A DNA stretch of 64,000 nt from Jiangella aurantiaca (lineage in GTDB: Bacteria > Actinomycetota > Actinomycetes > Jiangellales > Jiangellaceae), in NCBI RefSeq assembly GCF_004349105.1, contig NZ_SMLB01000013.1, forward strand, positions 62,001 through 126,000, in the 5' to 3' direction. The notes under the pieces are model-generated. The model ran no database searches. It was not told the origin of the DNA and saw only the letters and a list, made by a program, of their open reading frames with translations. The first letter of the stretch is position 1, and the number at the start of each line of letters is the position of its first letter. This document shows, in pieces, positions 20,933 through 30,637 of this stretch. The translations under genes were made by a program, and so were the position numbers.

Positions 20933-20976
20933 GGAGAGACGCGACAACACATGACGGCCGAAGTGTTGTAATCTCC
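20933..20976 (+). other. Two-part hairpin in the gltB upstream region
   Basis: ACAACAC (20944–20950) pairs with GTGTTGT (20963–20969), and the outer GGAGA (20933–20937) with TCTCC (20972–20976). It overlaps the candidate −10 TAATCT, so it may be an operator rather than an RNA structure. Confidence 0.35.
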
Positions 20977-21044
20977 ACGAAACTTCACGCACGGGCCATC
21001 GCCGTCCCTGCACCCGCCGCCAGTCTCACGACGACGGGAGTGCC

Positions 21045-24000
21045 ATGCGCCTCACGCCTCACCCCCAGGGTCTCTACGACCCGCGGTTCGAGCACGACGC
21101 CTGCGGCGTGGCCTTCGTGGCCACGCTCGACGGCGTGGCCAGTCGCGCGATCATCGATCGCGGGCTGACCGCCCTGAGCAATCTCGACCACCGGGGCGCC
21201 TCGGGCGCCGAGCCCGACTCCGGCGACGGTGCCGGCATCCTCATACAGGTCCCCGACGCGTTCTGCCGCGCGGTCGCCGGCGTCGAGCTGCCCGCGGCCG
21301 GGCACTACGCCACGGGGCTGGCCTTCATCCCCGACGACGACGCGCAGGACGCGGAGATCGTCGAGGCCACCGCGCACATCGCCGCCGACGAGGGCCTGAC
21401 GGTACTCGCCTGGCGCGACGTGCCGACGACGCCCGAGCTGCTGGGCAAGACGGCCCGCTCGACGCTGCCGCGCATCCGTCAGCTCTTCGTCACGGCCGAG
21501 GCACGCTTCTCCGCCGAGGGCGAAAATGTGACAGTCGGCGACGTCCGTGGAATCAGCGGTATCGACCTCGACCGCAAGGCGTTCGCGCTGCGCAAGCGCC
21601 TCGAGCGCACCACCGGCGCGTACTTCCCGAGCCTGTCGTCTCGCACCCTCGTCTACAAGGGCATGCTGACGACCGGCCAGCTGGAGCCGTTCTTCCCCGA
21701 CCTCTCCGACGAGCGGCTGGCCAGCGCCATCGCCGTCGTGCACTCGCGGTTCTCGACGAACACGTTCCCGAGCTGGCCGCTGGCGCACCCGTACCGCTTC
21801 GTCGCACACAACGGCGAGATCAACACCGTCCAGGGCAATCGCAACTGGATGCGGGCCCGCGAGTCGCAGCTGGCCGGCGACGTCTTCGGCGGCGAGCTGT
21901 CCCGGCTGTACCCGGTCGTCGCGCCCGACGGCAGCGACTCCGCCAGCTTCGACGAGGTGCTCGAGCTGCTGCACCTGGGCGGCCGCAGCCTGCCGCACGC
22001 GGTGCGCATGATGATCCCGGAGGCGTGGGAGAACCACCAGGGCATCTCGAAGTCGCGGCGCGACTTCTTCGAGTTCCACAGCACGATCATGGAGCCGTGG
22101 GACGGCCCGGCCGCGGTCGTCTTCACCGACGGCAGCCTGGTCGGCGCCGTGCTCGACCGCAACGGCCTGCGCCCGGGCCGGTACTGGATCACCGACGACG
22201 GCCTGGTCGTGCTGGCGTCGGAGGCGGGCGTCCTCGACCTCGACCCGGCGAGGGTGGTGCGCAAGGGCCGCCTCGAGCCGGGCCGCATGTTCCTCGTCGA
22301 CGTCGCCGGCCACAAGGTCATGGACGACGACGAGGTCATGGACGCCCTCGCCGCGCAGGAGCCGTACGGCGAGTGGCTGCACGCCGGCCTGATCCGCCTC
22401 GGCGACCTCCCCGAGCGCGAGCACGTCGTGCACACCCACGCCAGCGTCTCCCGCCGCCAGCAGACCTTCGGCTACACCGAGGAGGAGCTGCGGCTGCTGC
22501 TCGCGCCGATGGCCAAGTCCGGCGCGGAGCCGATCGGATCGATGGGCACCGATACGCCCATCGCCACGCTGTCCGACCGGCCGCGGCTGCTGTTCGACTA
22601 CTTCTCGCAGCTGTTCGCGCAGGTCACGAACCCGCCGCTGGACGCCATCCGGGAAGAGCTGGTCACGTCGCTGGCCGGCACCATTGGTCCCGAGGGCAAC
22701 CTGCTCGACCCGGGCCCCGCGTCGTGCCGCCAGCTCGTGCTGCCGTTCCCGGTCATCGACAACGATCAGCTCGCCAAGATCATCCACATCAACCGCGACG
22801 GCAACCTGCCCGGCTACGCCACCCACGTCATCCGCGGCCTGTATGACGTCGCCGGCGGGGGAGCGGAGTTGGGCCGACGCCTCGCCGAGATCTGTGCCGA
22901 GGCGTCGAAGGCGATCGAGTCCGGCGCGCGCATCGTCGTGCTGTCCGACCGGCACTCCGACACCACGCTGGCCCCCATCCCGTCGCTGCTGCTCACGTCC
23001 GCGGTGCACCACCACCTCATCCGCGAGAAGAGCCGCACCAAGGTCGGCCTCGTGGTCGAGGCCGGCGACGTGCGCGAGGTGCACCACGTCGCGCTGCTCA
23101 TCGGCTACGGCGCCGGCGCGGTGAACCCGTACCTCGCGATGGAGAGCGTCGAGGACCTCGTCCGTCAGGGCACCCTGCTGCCCGGGGTCAGCCCGGAGAA
23201 GGCGGTCGCCAACCTCATCAAGGCGCTCGGCAAGGGCGTGCTCAAGGTCATGAGCAAGATGGGTGTCTCGACGGTCGCGTCGTACACCGGCGCTCAGATC
23301 TTCGAGGCGCTGGGGCTGTCGGCCGAGGTCGTCGACCGGTACTTCACCGGCACGACGTCCCGCCTCGGCGGCATCGGCCTCGACGGCATCGCCGAGGAGG
23401 TCCGCCGCCGGCACGCCCGGGCGTACCCGCGCGGCGGCAGCGCCACCCGGCACCGCAAGCTGGAGGTCGGCGGCGAGTACCAGTGGCGGCGCGAGGGCGA
23501 GCCGCACCTGTTCGACCCCGAGACGGTGTTCCGGCTGCAGCACTCCACCCGGGCCGGCCGCTACGACGTGTTCAAGCAGTACACCCGGCAGGTCGACGAG
23601 CAGTCGAAGCGGCTGATGACGCTGCGCGGCCTGTTCACGCTGAAGACGGGCGAGCGCCCGCCGGTGCCGATCGAGGACGTGGAGAGCATCGACAGCATTG
23701 TCAGGAGGTTCTCCACCGGCGCCATGTCGTACGGCTCCATCAGCAAGGAGGCGCACGAGACCCTCGCCATCGCGATGAACCGCCTCGGCGGCAAGTCCAA
23801 CACCGGCGAGGGCGGCGAAGACACCGACCGCCTGTACGACCCCGAGCGGCGCAGCGCCATCAAGCAGGTGGCCAGCGGCCGGTTCGGCGTGACGTCCGAC
23901 TACCTGAGCAACGCCGACGACATCCAGATCAAGATGGCGCAGGGCGCGAAGCCCGGCGAGGGCGGCCAGCTGCCCGGCCACAAGGTGTACCCGTGGGTGG

Positions 24001-25604
24001 CGCGCACCCGGCACTCGACGCCGGGCGTCGGCCTCATCTCGCCGCCGCCGCACCACGACATCTACTCGATCGAGGACCTCAAGCAGCTCATCCACGACCT
24101 CAAGAACGCCAACCCGGCCGCCCGCATCCACGTGAAGCTGGTCGCCGAGGTCGGCGTCGGGACGGTGGCCGCGGGCGTCTCGAAGGCGCACGCCGACGTC
24201 GTGCTGATCTCCGGTCACGACGGCGGCACCGGCGCCGCGCCGCTGACCAGCCTCAAGCACGCCGGCGGCCCGTGGGAGCTGGGCCTGGCCGAGACGCAGC
24301 AGACGCTGCTGCTCAACGGCCTGCGCGACCGCATCGTCGTGCAGACCGACGGCCAGCTCAAGACCGGCCGCGACGTCATCGTCGCCGCGCTGCTGGGTGC
24401 CGAGGAGTACGGCTTCGCGACGGCGCCGCTGGTGGTGTCCGGCTGCATCATGATGCGGGTCTGCCACCTCGACACCTGCCCGGTCGGCGTCGCGACGCAG
24501 AACCCTGAGCTGCGCAAGAAGTTCACCGGCCGGCCGGAGTTCGTCGTCAACTTCTTCCAGTACATCGCCGAAGAGGTGCGCGAGTACCTCGCCCAGCTGG
24601 GCTTCCGCAGCCTCGACGAAGCCATCGGGCGGGCCGACCTGCTCGACACCGAGGCCGCCGTCGACCACTGGAAGGCCGCCGGGCTGGACCTCTCGCCCAT
24701 CCTGCACGTGCCGGAGCTGCCCGACGGCGCCGCCCGGCACCAGGTGGTCGGCCAGGACCACGGGCTGGAGAAGGCACTGGACAACCAGCTCCTCGCGCTG
24801 GCCACCGACGCGCTGGAGCAGGGCGAGCGGGTGCAGATCAAGCTCGAGGTGCGCAACGTCAACCGCACCGTCGGCACCATGCTCGGCCACGAGGTCACCA
24901 AGCGCACGGGCGGCGCCGGCCTGCCCGACGACACCATCGACGTCACGTTCACCGGCTCGGCCGGGCAGTCGTTCGGTGCGTTCTTGCCGGCCGGCGTCAC
25001 GCTGCGGCTCGAGGGCGACGTCAACGACTACCTCGCCAAGGGGCTCTCGGGGGGCCGGGTGATCGTCCGGCCCGACCGCAGTGCGCCATTCGCCGCCGAA
25101 GAGAACATCATCGCCGGCAACGTCGCCGCCTATGGCGCCACCGGCGGCGAACTGTTCGTCCGCGGCCTCGTGGGCGAGCGATTCTGCGTGCGCAACTCCG
25201 GCGTCACGGCCGTCGTCGAGGGCGTCGGCGACCACGCCTGCGAGTACATGACTGGCGGGACCGTCGTCGTGCTCGGCCGCACCGGCCGCAACATCGCCGC
25301 CGGAATGTCCGGCGGGACGGCGTTCGTGCTCGATCTCGACCCCAGCCTGGTGAACTCCGAGATGGTCGAGATCGAGACGCCCGACGCCGGCGAGCTGGCC
25401 CGGCTGCACGGCATCATCGAGAAGTACCGTGACGAGACCGGCTCGGCCGTGGCCGAGGCGCTGCTGGCCGACTGGACGGCGGCGATGGTCCGGTTCTCGC
25501 TCATCATGCCCACGGACTACAAGCGAGTGCTCGCCGCCAAGGCCGCCGCCGAGCGCGATGGACGCGATGTGGACGTCGCGATCATGGAGGCGGCGCATGG
25601 CTGA
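21045..25604 (+). CDS. gltB: Glutamate synthase (NADPH) large subunit
   Basis: Makes two glutamates from glutamine and 2-oxoglutarate. The 1519-residue product starts with a short propeptide, and Cys20 (HDACGVAF) becomes the N-terminal nucleophile of the class-II glutaminase domain. The FMN/synthase domain follows ([21 protein letters not shown]). The 3Fe-4S cysteines are Cys1134, Cys1140 and Cys1145 in [12 protein letters not shown]. The C-terminal GXGXG beta-helix domain is intact. The ATG at 21045 follows GGGAG by 4 bp. It overlaps gltD by 8 bp. Confidence 0.96.
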   Translation: MRLTPHPQGLYDPRFEHDACGVAFVATLDGVASRAIIDRGLTALSNLDHRGASGAEPDSGDGAGILIQVPDAFCRAVAGVELPAAGHYATGLAFIPDDDAQDAEIVEATAHIAADEGLTVLAWRDVPTTPELLGKTARSTLPRIRQLFVTAEARFSAEGENVTVGDVRGISGIDLDRKAFALRKRLERTTGAYFPSLSSRTLVYKGMLTTGQLEPFFPDLSDERLASAIAVVHSRFSTNTFPSWPLAHPYRFVAHNGEINTVQGNRNWMRARESQLAGDVFGGELSRLYPVVAPDGSDSASFDEVLELLHLGGRSLPHAVRMMIPEAWENHQGISKSRRDFFEFHSTIMEPWDGPAAVVFTDGSLVGAVLDRNGLRPGRYWITDDGLVVLASEAGVLDLDPARVVRKGRLEPGRMFLVDVAGHKVMDDDEVMDALAAQEPYGEWLHAGLIRLGDLPEREHVVHTHASVSRRQQTFGYTEEELRLLLAPMAKSGAEPIGSMGTDTPIATLSDRPRLLFDYFSQLFAQVTNPPLDAIREELVTSLAGTIGPEGNLLDPGPASCRQLVLPFPVIDNDQLAKIIHINRDGNLPGYATHVIRGLYDVAGGGAELGRRLAEICAEASKAIESGARIVVLSDRHSDTTLAPIPSLLLTSAVHHHLIREKSRTKVGLVVEAGDVREVHHVALLIGYGAGAVNPYLAMESVEDLVRQGTLLPGVSPEKAVANLIKALGKGVLKVMSKMGVSTVASYTGAQIFEALGLSAEVVDRYFTGTTSRLGGIGLDGIAEEVRRRHARAYPRGGSATRHRKLEVGGEYQWRREGEPHLFDPETVFRLQHSTRAGRYDVFKQYTRQVDEQSKRLMTLRGLFTLKTGERPPVPIEDVESIDSIVRRFSTGAMSYGSISKEAHETLAIAMNRLGGKSNTGEGGEDTDRLYDPERRSAIKQVASGRFGVTSDYLSNADDIQIKMAQGAKPGEGGQLPGHKVYPWVARTRHSTPGVGLISPPPHHDIYSIEDLKQLIHDLKNANPAARIHVKLVAEVGVGTVAAGVSKAHADVVLISGHDGGTGAAPLTSLKHAGGPWELGLAETQQTLLLNGLRDRIVVQTDGQLKTGRDVIVAALLGAEEYGFATAPLVVSGCIMMRVCHLDTCPVGVATQNPELRKKFTGRPEFVVNFFQYIAEEVREYLAQLGFRSLDEAIGRADLLDTEAAVDHWKAAGLDLSPILHVPELPDGAARHQVVGQDHGLEKALDNQLLALATDALEQGERVQIKLEVRNVNRTVGTMLGHEVTKRTGGAGLPDDTIDVTFTGSAGQSFGAFLPAGVTLRLEGDVNDYLAKGLSGGRVIVRPDRSAPFAAEENIIAGNVAAYGATGGELFVRGLVGERFCVRNSGVTAVVEGVGDHACEYMTGGTVVVLGRTGRNIAAGMSGGTAFVLDLDPSLVNSEMVEIETPDAGELARLHGIIEKYRDETGSAVAEALLADWTAAMVRFSLIMPTDYKRVLAAKAAAERDGRDVDVAIMEAAHG

Positions 25605-27066
25605 CCCACGAGGCTTCCTGAAGACCCCGCGCCGGGGTGCGACGCCGCGCCCGGTCGAGGAGCGGCTGCGCGACTGGAACGAGGTCTATCCCGAACCGGG
25701 CATCGGCCGCACGCTGCTGCCGATCATCGTCGAGCAGGCCGGGCGCTGTATGGACTGCGGCATCCCGTTCTGCCACCACGGCTGCCCGCTGGGCAACCTC
25801 ATCCCGGAGTGGAACGACCTCGTCTGGCGCGACGACTGGAAGGTGGCGGCCGAGCGGCTGCACGCCACCAACAACTTCCCGGAGTTCACCGGGCGGCTGT
25901 GCCCCGCGCCGTGCGAGGCGGCCTGTGTGGTCGCCATCGCCGACGACGCCGTCACCATCAAGAACGTCGAGGTCTCCATCATCGACAAGGCGTTCGACGA
26001 GGGCTGGGTGGCGCCGCTGCCGCCGGAGCGGCTGACCGACCGGACGGTGGCCGTCATCGGATCCGGCCCGGCCGGCCTGGCCGTCGCCCAGCAGCTGACC
26101 CGCGCCGGGCACACCGTCGCCGTCTACGAGCGGGCCGACCGCGCCGGCGGGCTGCTGCGCTATGGCATCCCCGAGTTCAAGATGGAGAAGCGGCACCTCG
26201 ACCGCCGGCTGGACCAGATGCGTGCCGAGGGCACCATCTTCCGCACCGGCGTCGAGGTCGGCGTCGCCGTCACCGGCAAGGAGCTGCGGGCCCGCTACGA
26301 CGCCGTCGTGCTGGCCGTGGGCGCCACCGACTGGCGCGACCTCCCGATCCCGGGCCGCGAGCTCGACGGCGTCCACCAGGCCATGGAGTACCTGCCGCAG
26401 GCCAACCGCACGGCGCTCGGCGAGGCCGTCCCCGGCCAGATCACCGCCGAGGGCAAGCACGTCATCATCATCGGTGGCGGCGACACCGGCGCCGACTGCC
26501 TGGGCACCGCCCACCGGCAGGGCGCGGCGTCGATCACCCAGCTGGAGATCATGCCCGAGCCGCCCGGCACCCGGCACCCATCGACGCCGTGGCCGACCTG
26601 GCCGCTGATGCTGCGCACGTCCAGCGCCCACGAGGAGGGCGGCGAGCGCGTCTACGCGGTCTCCACCCAGGCGTTCGTCGGCGACGGCGGCAGGGTGACG
26701 GCGCTGCGGCTGGTCGAGGTCCGGCGCACCGAGACCGGCGGGTTCGAGCCGGTGCCCGGCACCGAGCGCGAGCTGCCGGCCGACCTCGTCCTGCTGGCCA
26801 TGGGGTTCGTCGGCCCGGAGAAGTCGCCGCTGATCGAGCAGCTCGGCGTCGAACTCGACGCGCGGGGCAACATCGTCCGCGACGACTCGTTCGAGACGAC
26901 CATTCCCGGCGTGTTCGTGGCCGGCGACGCCGGACGCGGCCAGTCGCTCATCGTGTGGGCGATCGCCGAGGGCCGATCGGTCGCGGCGGCCGTCGACCGC
27001 AAGCTGACCGGGGTCGACCGGCTGCCCTCGCCGGTCTCGCCCACCGACCGTCCGCTCGCGGTTTGA
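25597..27066 (+). CDS. gltD: Glutamate synthase small subunit
   Basis: A 489-residue flavoprotein that feeds NADPH electrons to GltB through two 4Fe-4S clusters. Cysteines Cys51, Cys54, Cys59 and Cys63 ([18 protein letters not shown]) and the later CPAPCEAAC group are present. The FAD site is [12 protein letters not shown] and the NADPH site [11 protein letters not shown]. The ATG at 25597 lies inside the end of gltB; a longer frame upstream is only overlap with gltB. Complete and normal. Confidence 0.95.
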   Translation: MADPRGFLKTPRRGATPRPVEERLRDWNEVYPEPGIGRTLLPIIVEQAGRCMDCGIPFCHHGCPLGNLIPEWNDLVWRDDWKVAAERLHATNNFPEFTGRLCPAPCEAACVVAIADDAVTIKNVEVSIIDKAFDEGWVAPLPPERLTDRTVAVIGSGPAGLAVAQQLTRAGHTVAVYERADRAGGLLRYGIPEFKMEKRHLDRRLDQMRAEGTIFRTGVEVGVAVTGKELRARYDAVVLAVGATDWRDLPIPGRELDGVHQAMEYLPQANRTALGEAVPGQITAEGKHVIIIGGGDTGADCLGTAHRQGAASITQLEIMPEPPGTRHPSTPWPTWPLMLRTSSAHEEGGERVYAVSTQAFVGDGGRVTALRLVEVRRTETGGFEPVPGTERELPADLVLLAMGFVGPEKSPLIEQLGVELDARGNIVRDDSFETTIPGVFVAGDAGRGQSLIVWAIAEGRSVAAAVDRKLTGVDRLPSPVSPTDRPLAV

Positions 27067-27093
27067 GCCCTGAGAAGACTAGTGTTGGCGGAC

Positions 27094-28533
27094 GTGCGTA
27101 GAGCGAAGATTGTTTGCACTCTTGGTCCAGCGACCGACTCGCCGGAGCGGCTGCGGGAACTGATCGACGTCGGCATGGACGTCGCACGGTTCAACCTCAG
27201 CCACGGCAGCCACGCGGAGCACGAGGAACGGTACCTGCGAGTGCGTAAGGCGGCCACCGAGGCCGAGCGCAACGTGGGCGTCCTCGTCGACCTGCAGGGC
27301 CCGAAGATCCGGCTGGGCGAGTTCGTGGACGGCTCGGCGGAGCTCGAGGTCGGCCAGACCTTCGTGATCACCGTCGAGGACGTCGAGGGCACGGCCGAGC
27401 GTGCGTCCACCACCTACAAGGGACTGCCTGGCGACGTCACGGCCGGCGACACCGTGCTGATCGACGACGGCCGGCTCTCGCTCGAGGTCACCGACGTCAC
27501 CGACACCGACGTCGTCACCACCGTCGTCATCGGCGGCAAGGTCTCCAACCACAAGGGCCTCAACCTGCCGGGCACCGCCGTCAGCGTGCCGGCGCTGTCC
27601 GAGAAGGACATCGAGGACCTGCGCTGGGGGCTGCGCATCGGCGCCGACATGATCGCCCTGTCGTTCGTCCGCTCCGCCTCCGACGTCGACGACGTGCACC
27701 GCATCATGGCCGAAGAGGGCGTGCGGCTGCCGGTCATCGCGAAGGTCGAGAAGCCGCAGGCGGTCGAGAACCTCGCCGAGATCGTCGACGCGTTCGACGG
27801 CGTCATGGTGGCCCGTGGCGACCTCGGCGTCGAACTGCCGCTGTGGGACGTCCCGCTGGTGCAGAAGCGCGCCGTCGAGCTGTGCCGGCGCCGGGCCAAG
27901 CCGGTCATCGTCGCCACCCAGATGCTCGACTCCATGATCACCAACCCGCGGCCGACCCGCGCCGAGACCTCCGACGTCGCCAACGCCGTCCTCGACGGCG
28001 CCGACGCCGTCATGCTGTCCGGCGAGACCAGCGTCGGTGCCTATCCCATCGAGACCGTCGCCACCATGGCGAAGATCGTCGAGACGGTCGAGGAGCACGG
28101 CCTCGAGCGCATCCCGCCCCTGGGCACCCAGCCGCGCACCAAGGGCGGCGCCATCACCAAGGCCGCGGTCGAGACCGGTGCCCTGCTGGGCGCGAAGTAC
28201 CTGGTCGCGTTCACCCAGAGCGGCGACTCCGCGCGCCGGATGGCCCGGCTGCGGCCCGCCATCTCGCTGCTGGCCTTCAGCCCGCTGAGCGCCACCCGGC
28301 ACCAGCTGGCGCTGTCGTGGGGCATCGAGGCGTTCACCGCCGAGCACGTCGACCACACCGACGAGATGGTCAAGCAGGTCGACCGCATGCTGCTCGAGCA
28401 GGAGCGCTGCCGCCGCGGCGACCTCGTGATCATCGTCGCCGGGTCCCCGCCCGGCATCCCGGGCTCGACCAACGCCATGCGGGTGCACCGCATCGGCGAC
28501 GCCGTCGGCAAGGTGGCGCCGGCCTACCACTGA
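27094..28533 (+). CDS. pyk: Pyruvate kinase
   Basis: Converts PEP and ADP to pyruvate and ATP, the last step of glycolysis. The 479-residue product begins MRRAKIVCTLGPA. The active-site Lys lies in VIAKVEKPQAVEN, the Mg region is MVARGDLGVELP, and MLDSMITNPRPTRAE is the signature. I prefer the GTG at 27094 over the TTG/GTG at 27082, since family members start at this point. TAGTGT lies 8 bp upstream, so it may be leaderless. There is no C-terminal PEP-utiliser domain. Confidence 0.94.
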   Translation: MRRAKIVCTLGPATDSPERLRELIDVGMDVARFNLSHGSHAEHEERYLRVRKAATEAERNVGVLVDLQGPKIRLGEFVDGSAELEVGQTFVITVEDVEGTAERASTTYKGLPGDVTAGDTVLIDDGRLSLEVTDVTDTDVVTTVVIGGKVSNHKGLNLPGTAVSVPALSEKDIEDLRWGLRIGADMIALSFVRSASDVDDVHRIMAEEGVRLPVIAKVEKPQAVENLAEIVDAFDGVMVARGDLGVELPLWDVPLVQKRAVELCRRRAKPVIVATQMLDSMITNPRPTRAETSDVANAVLDGADAVMLSGETSVGAYPIETVATMAKIVETVEEHGLERIPPLGTQPRTKGGAITKAAVETGALLGAKYLVAFTQSGDSARRMARLRPAISLLAFSPLSATRHQLALSWGIEAFTAEHVDHTDEMVKQVDRMLLEQERCRRGDLVIIVAGSPPGIPGSTNAMRVHRIGDAVGKVAPAYH

Positions 28534-28561
28534 CGGGCGCCGTGCGGCGGCCGGCCGGCGC

Positions 28562-28777
28562 TCAGGCGTTGGCCGGCTGCAGGACGTCGTCGAGCTGGCC
28601 CTCCTTGGCCGACTCGACGATGACGCGGAACTGCGCCAGGCTCATCTGCACCCGCTGGCCGAAGTCGTCGGTGATGACGACCCGGCGCTCCGGGGGAGCG
28701 TTGTGGTCGAGGAACAATTCCGGACAGCCGCAGTCGCAGTTGCCGCAGAAAGTCACGATGTGCTGGAGACGGTCCAT
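28562..28777 (-). CDS. Small Cys-cluster protein of unknown function
   Basis: A 71-residue acidic protein with a CxxCxCxC cluster near the N-terminus (Cys11, 14, 16 and 18 in FCGNCDCGCPEL). A region follows that looks like a short beta/alpha domain (RRVVITDDFGQRVQMSLAQF). The spacing suits a metal site (zinc or Fe-S), but no family name is certain. A GAGG lies about 9 bp before the ATG. It is divergent from the LysE gene and convergent with pyk. ACCGTA at 28827 (TACGGT on this strand) is a possible −10. Confidence 0.7.
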   Translation of the reverse strand: MDRLQHIVTFCGNCDCGCPELFLDHNAPPERRVVITDDFGQRVQMSLAQFRVIVESAKEGQLDDVLQPANA

Positions 28778-28858
28778 GGGCGGCCTCGTTTCTCACGTTC
28801 GGGAAAGTGCAGCAGCTCCATTCCGGACCGTAACCGAAGCGGTCGATCATGAACAGTC

Positions 28859-28887
28859 TTGTTCGTCATTCTGACGACGAGTAAAAT
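28859..28887 (+). promoter_or_regulatory. Promoter of the LysE-type exporter
   Basis: TTGTTC (28859–28864), a 17-bp spacer and TAAAAT (28882–28887) form one of the clearest promoters in the window. The expected start is near 28894, 45 bp before the GTG. Confidence 0.6.
28863..28877. promoter_or_regulatory. Palindromic operator candidate in the LysE promoter spacer
   Basis: TCGTCA and TGACGA form a perfect 6-bp inverted repeat with a 3-bp centre (TTC), lying between the −35 and −10. A repressor bound here would block RNA polymerase. No regulator gene is adjacent. Confidence 0.45.
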
Positions 28888-28938
28888 CCCGCGGGGCGGC
28901 GGCGGTATCCGTCCGAGTTGCCCGGGTTAAGGTGGTCC

Positions 28939-29580
28939 GTGACCATCGCACAGGCTTTGCTGTCGTTCTCCGTCGTGGCCGCCCTGCTCACCGTCATTCC
29001 CGGTCTCGACACCGCGCTGGTGCTGCGCGCCGCCGTCAGCCGCGGCCGCGGGCACGCCATCGCCGCGGCGCTGGGCATCGGCGCCGGCTGCTTGGCCTGG
29101 GGCGTCGCGGCGGCCGTGGGTGCGTCGGCACTGCTGGTCGCGTCGGAGACGGCATACCGCGTGCTTACGCTGGCCGGTGCGGCGTACCTGGTGGCGCTCG
29201 GGGCGCAGCTGCTGTGGACGAGCTTCCGGCGGCAGGGCGACGACGATAGGCTGCCGGCGGTGGATTCGCCGGACCGCGGGTCGCTGTGGGTCTCGTGGCT
29301 CACGGGTCTGGGCACGAACATCCTCAATCCGAAGATCGGGGTGTTCTATGTGGCCACCATTCCGCAGTTCATTCCCGACGGCATGTCGCCGCTGCTGATG
29401 GGAATTCTGCTCGCGGTCGTGCACAACGTCATCGGAATGCTCTGGTTCGCGTTCGTCATCGCCGGCGCCGGATTCATGGTGCGCACGCTGGGCCGGTCCC
29501 GGTTCGCCCGCGTGGCCGACCGCGTGACGGGCATCGTGCTGGTCGGCTTCGGGCTGCGGCTGGCGCTGCAGCACCGCTGA
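28939..29580 (+). CDS. LysE-family amino-acid/metabolite exporter
   Basis: A 213-residue membrane protein with about six helices and the LysE/RhtB pattern: TVIPGLDTALVLR near the N-terminus (the PGP/D segment) and WLTGLGTNILNPKIGVFYVA in the middle (the NPK block). Start: the GTG at 28939 follows AAGGTGG; an upstream TTG would add 7 unconserved residues. It likely exports an amino acid or threonine-like compound; the substrate is not readable. Confidence 0.88.
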   Translation: MTIAQALLSFSVVAALLTVIPGLDTALVLRAAVSRGRGHAIAAALGIGAGCLAWGVAAAVGASALLVASETAYRVLTLAGAAYLVALGAQLLWTSFRRQGDDDRLPAVDSPDRGSLWVSWLTGLGTNILNPKIGVFYVATIPQFIPDGMSPLLMGILLAVVHNVIGMLWFAFVIAGAGFMVRTLGRSRFARVADRVTGIVLVGFGLRLALQHR

Positions 29581-29627
29581 CGCTGTCGCCGTCGATCGTG
29601 TCGGTGGACGCGGCTACGGTAGGTGCG

Positions 29628-30494
29628 GTGAGAGTCGCCACTTGGAACGTCAACTCCGTCAAGCAGCGGTTGCCGCGGCTGCTGCCCTGGCTCGACCAGC
29701 GCCGCCCCGACGTCGTCTGCCTGCAGGAGACCAAGCTCGCCGACGACCTCATCGAGGAGCTGCTCGGCGCCGAGCTCGAGCAGCGCGGCTACCAGGCGGC
29801 CTACCACGGTGAGGCGCGCTGGAACGGCGTCGCGCTGTTCTCGAGGGTCGGCCTCGACGACGTCGTCACCGGGCTGCCCGGCGGGCCGGGCTTCCCGCAC
29901 CAGGAGGCGCGCGCCGTCTCGGCCACCTGCGGGGGAGTGCGGGTGCACTCGGTCTACGTCCCCAACGGTCGCGAGCCCGACTCCGAGCACTACGCCTACA
30001 AACTGGAGTGGCTGGCGGCGCTGCGCGCGCAGGTCGCAGCCGGCCCCGACGCCGTCATGGTGTGCGGCGACATGAACATCGCACCCACCGACGCCGACGT
30101 GTTCGACCCCGGCGCCTACGTCGGGCAGACCCACGTCACGCAGCCCGAGCGCGCTGCCCTGGCCGACCTCCAGTCCGCCGGCCTGCACGACGTCGTCCGC
30201 GACCGCTGGCCTGCCGAACGGGTCTTCACCTACTGGGACTACCGCGCCGGCATGTTCCACAAGGACCTCGGCATGCGCATCGACCTCATGCTGGCCAGCG
30301 ACCCGGTGGCCGAGCGGGTCGCCGCCGCCTGGGTCGACCGGCACGCGCGCAAGGGCACCGGCCCCAGCGACCACGCCCCGGTCATCGTCGACCTCGACGA
30401 GGCTCCTGACGGCGACATCGGCCCGGTCGTTCCCCCACCGTCGGCCGCCGCCCCGCGCCGCGGCTCGGTCAAGCTGCCCCAGTCGAAGACCTGA
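29628..30494 (+). CDS. xth: Exodeoxyribonuclease III / AP endonuclease
   Basis: A 288-residue Mg-dependent DNA repair nuclease that cuts at abasic sites. Family blocks: ATWNVNSV, LQETKL, YVPNGRE, CGDMNIAP, WDYRAGMFHKDLGMRIDLML and the catalytic GPSDHAPVIVDL. The GTG at 29628 lies 7 bp after TACGGT (29615–29620), the arrangement of leaderless actinobacterial genes. The last 30 residues (PPPSAAAPRRG…) are a disordered extension. Confidence 0.92.
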   Translation: MRVATWNVNSVKQRLPRLLPWLDQRRPDVVCLQETKLADDLIEELLGAELEQRGYQAAYHGEARWNGVALFSRVGLDDVVTGLPGGPGFPHQEARAVSATCGGVRVHSVYVPNGREPDSEHYAYKLEWLAALRAQVAAGPDAVMVCGDMNIAPTDADVFDPGAYVGQTHVTQPERAALADLQSAGLHDVVRDRWPAERVFTYWDYRAGMFHKDLGMRIDLMLASDPVAERVAAAWVDRHARKGTGPSDHAPVIVDLDEAPDGDIGPVVPPPSAAAPRRGSVKLPQSKT

Positions 30495-30562
30495 GCAGCA
30501 TGCCGCCGTCCGCGTCGGCCGCGACGCCGGTGGCCGCTCCGCGACGGCGCGGGTTCGTCGAG

Positions 30563-30591
30563 TTGCGTCGATCTAGCGTTCGAAATATGAT
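30563..30591 (+). promoter_or_regulatory. Promoter of the HNH/DUF222 gene
   Basis: TTGCGT (30563), a 17-bp spacer and TATGAT (30586–30591) form a strong promoter match in an AT-rich spot. Just downstream, at 30598–30616, ATGCA and TGCAT flank a GATATC centre and may be an operator. Confidence 0.6.
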
Positions 30592-30637
30592 GTCTACATG
30601 CAGTGATATCGTGCATTCGTGACGGAAGGAGGTCGGC

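Larger units (their letters stand above)
20627..21044. other. Gap between lgt and gltB
   Basis: This 418-bp gap has no convincing gene. It holds the hairpin at 20644–20693, a TACGGT at 20815, a TAATCT at 20969 that could be the gltB −10, and the hairpin at 20933–20976. The gltB ribosome site is GGGAG at 21036. Confidence 0.5.

Noticed and set aside
20985-25598. A very long open frame (over 1500 codons) on the minus strand opposite gltB
   Set aside because: It is the GC-rich shadow of gltB; its product is His/Arg/Gln/Val low-complexity without motifs, while gltB has all catalytic blocks.
28939-28941. Leaderless start for the LysE gene
   Set aside because: TAAGGT is only 5 bp before the GTG and doubles as the ribosome site; the TTGTTC/TAAAAT promoter upstream is much stronger.
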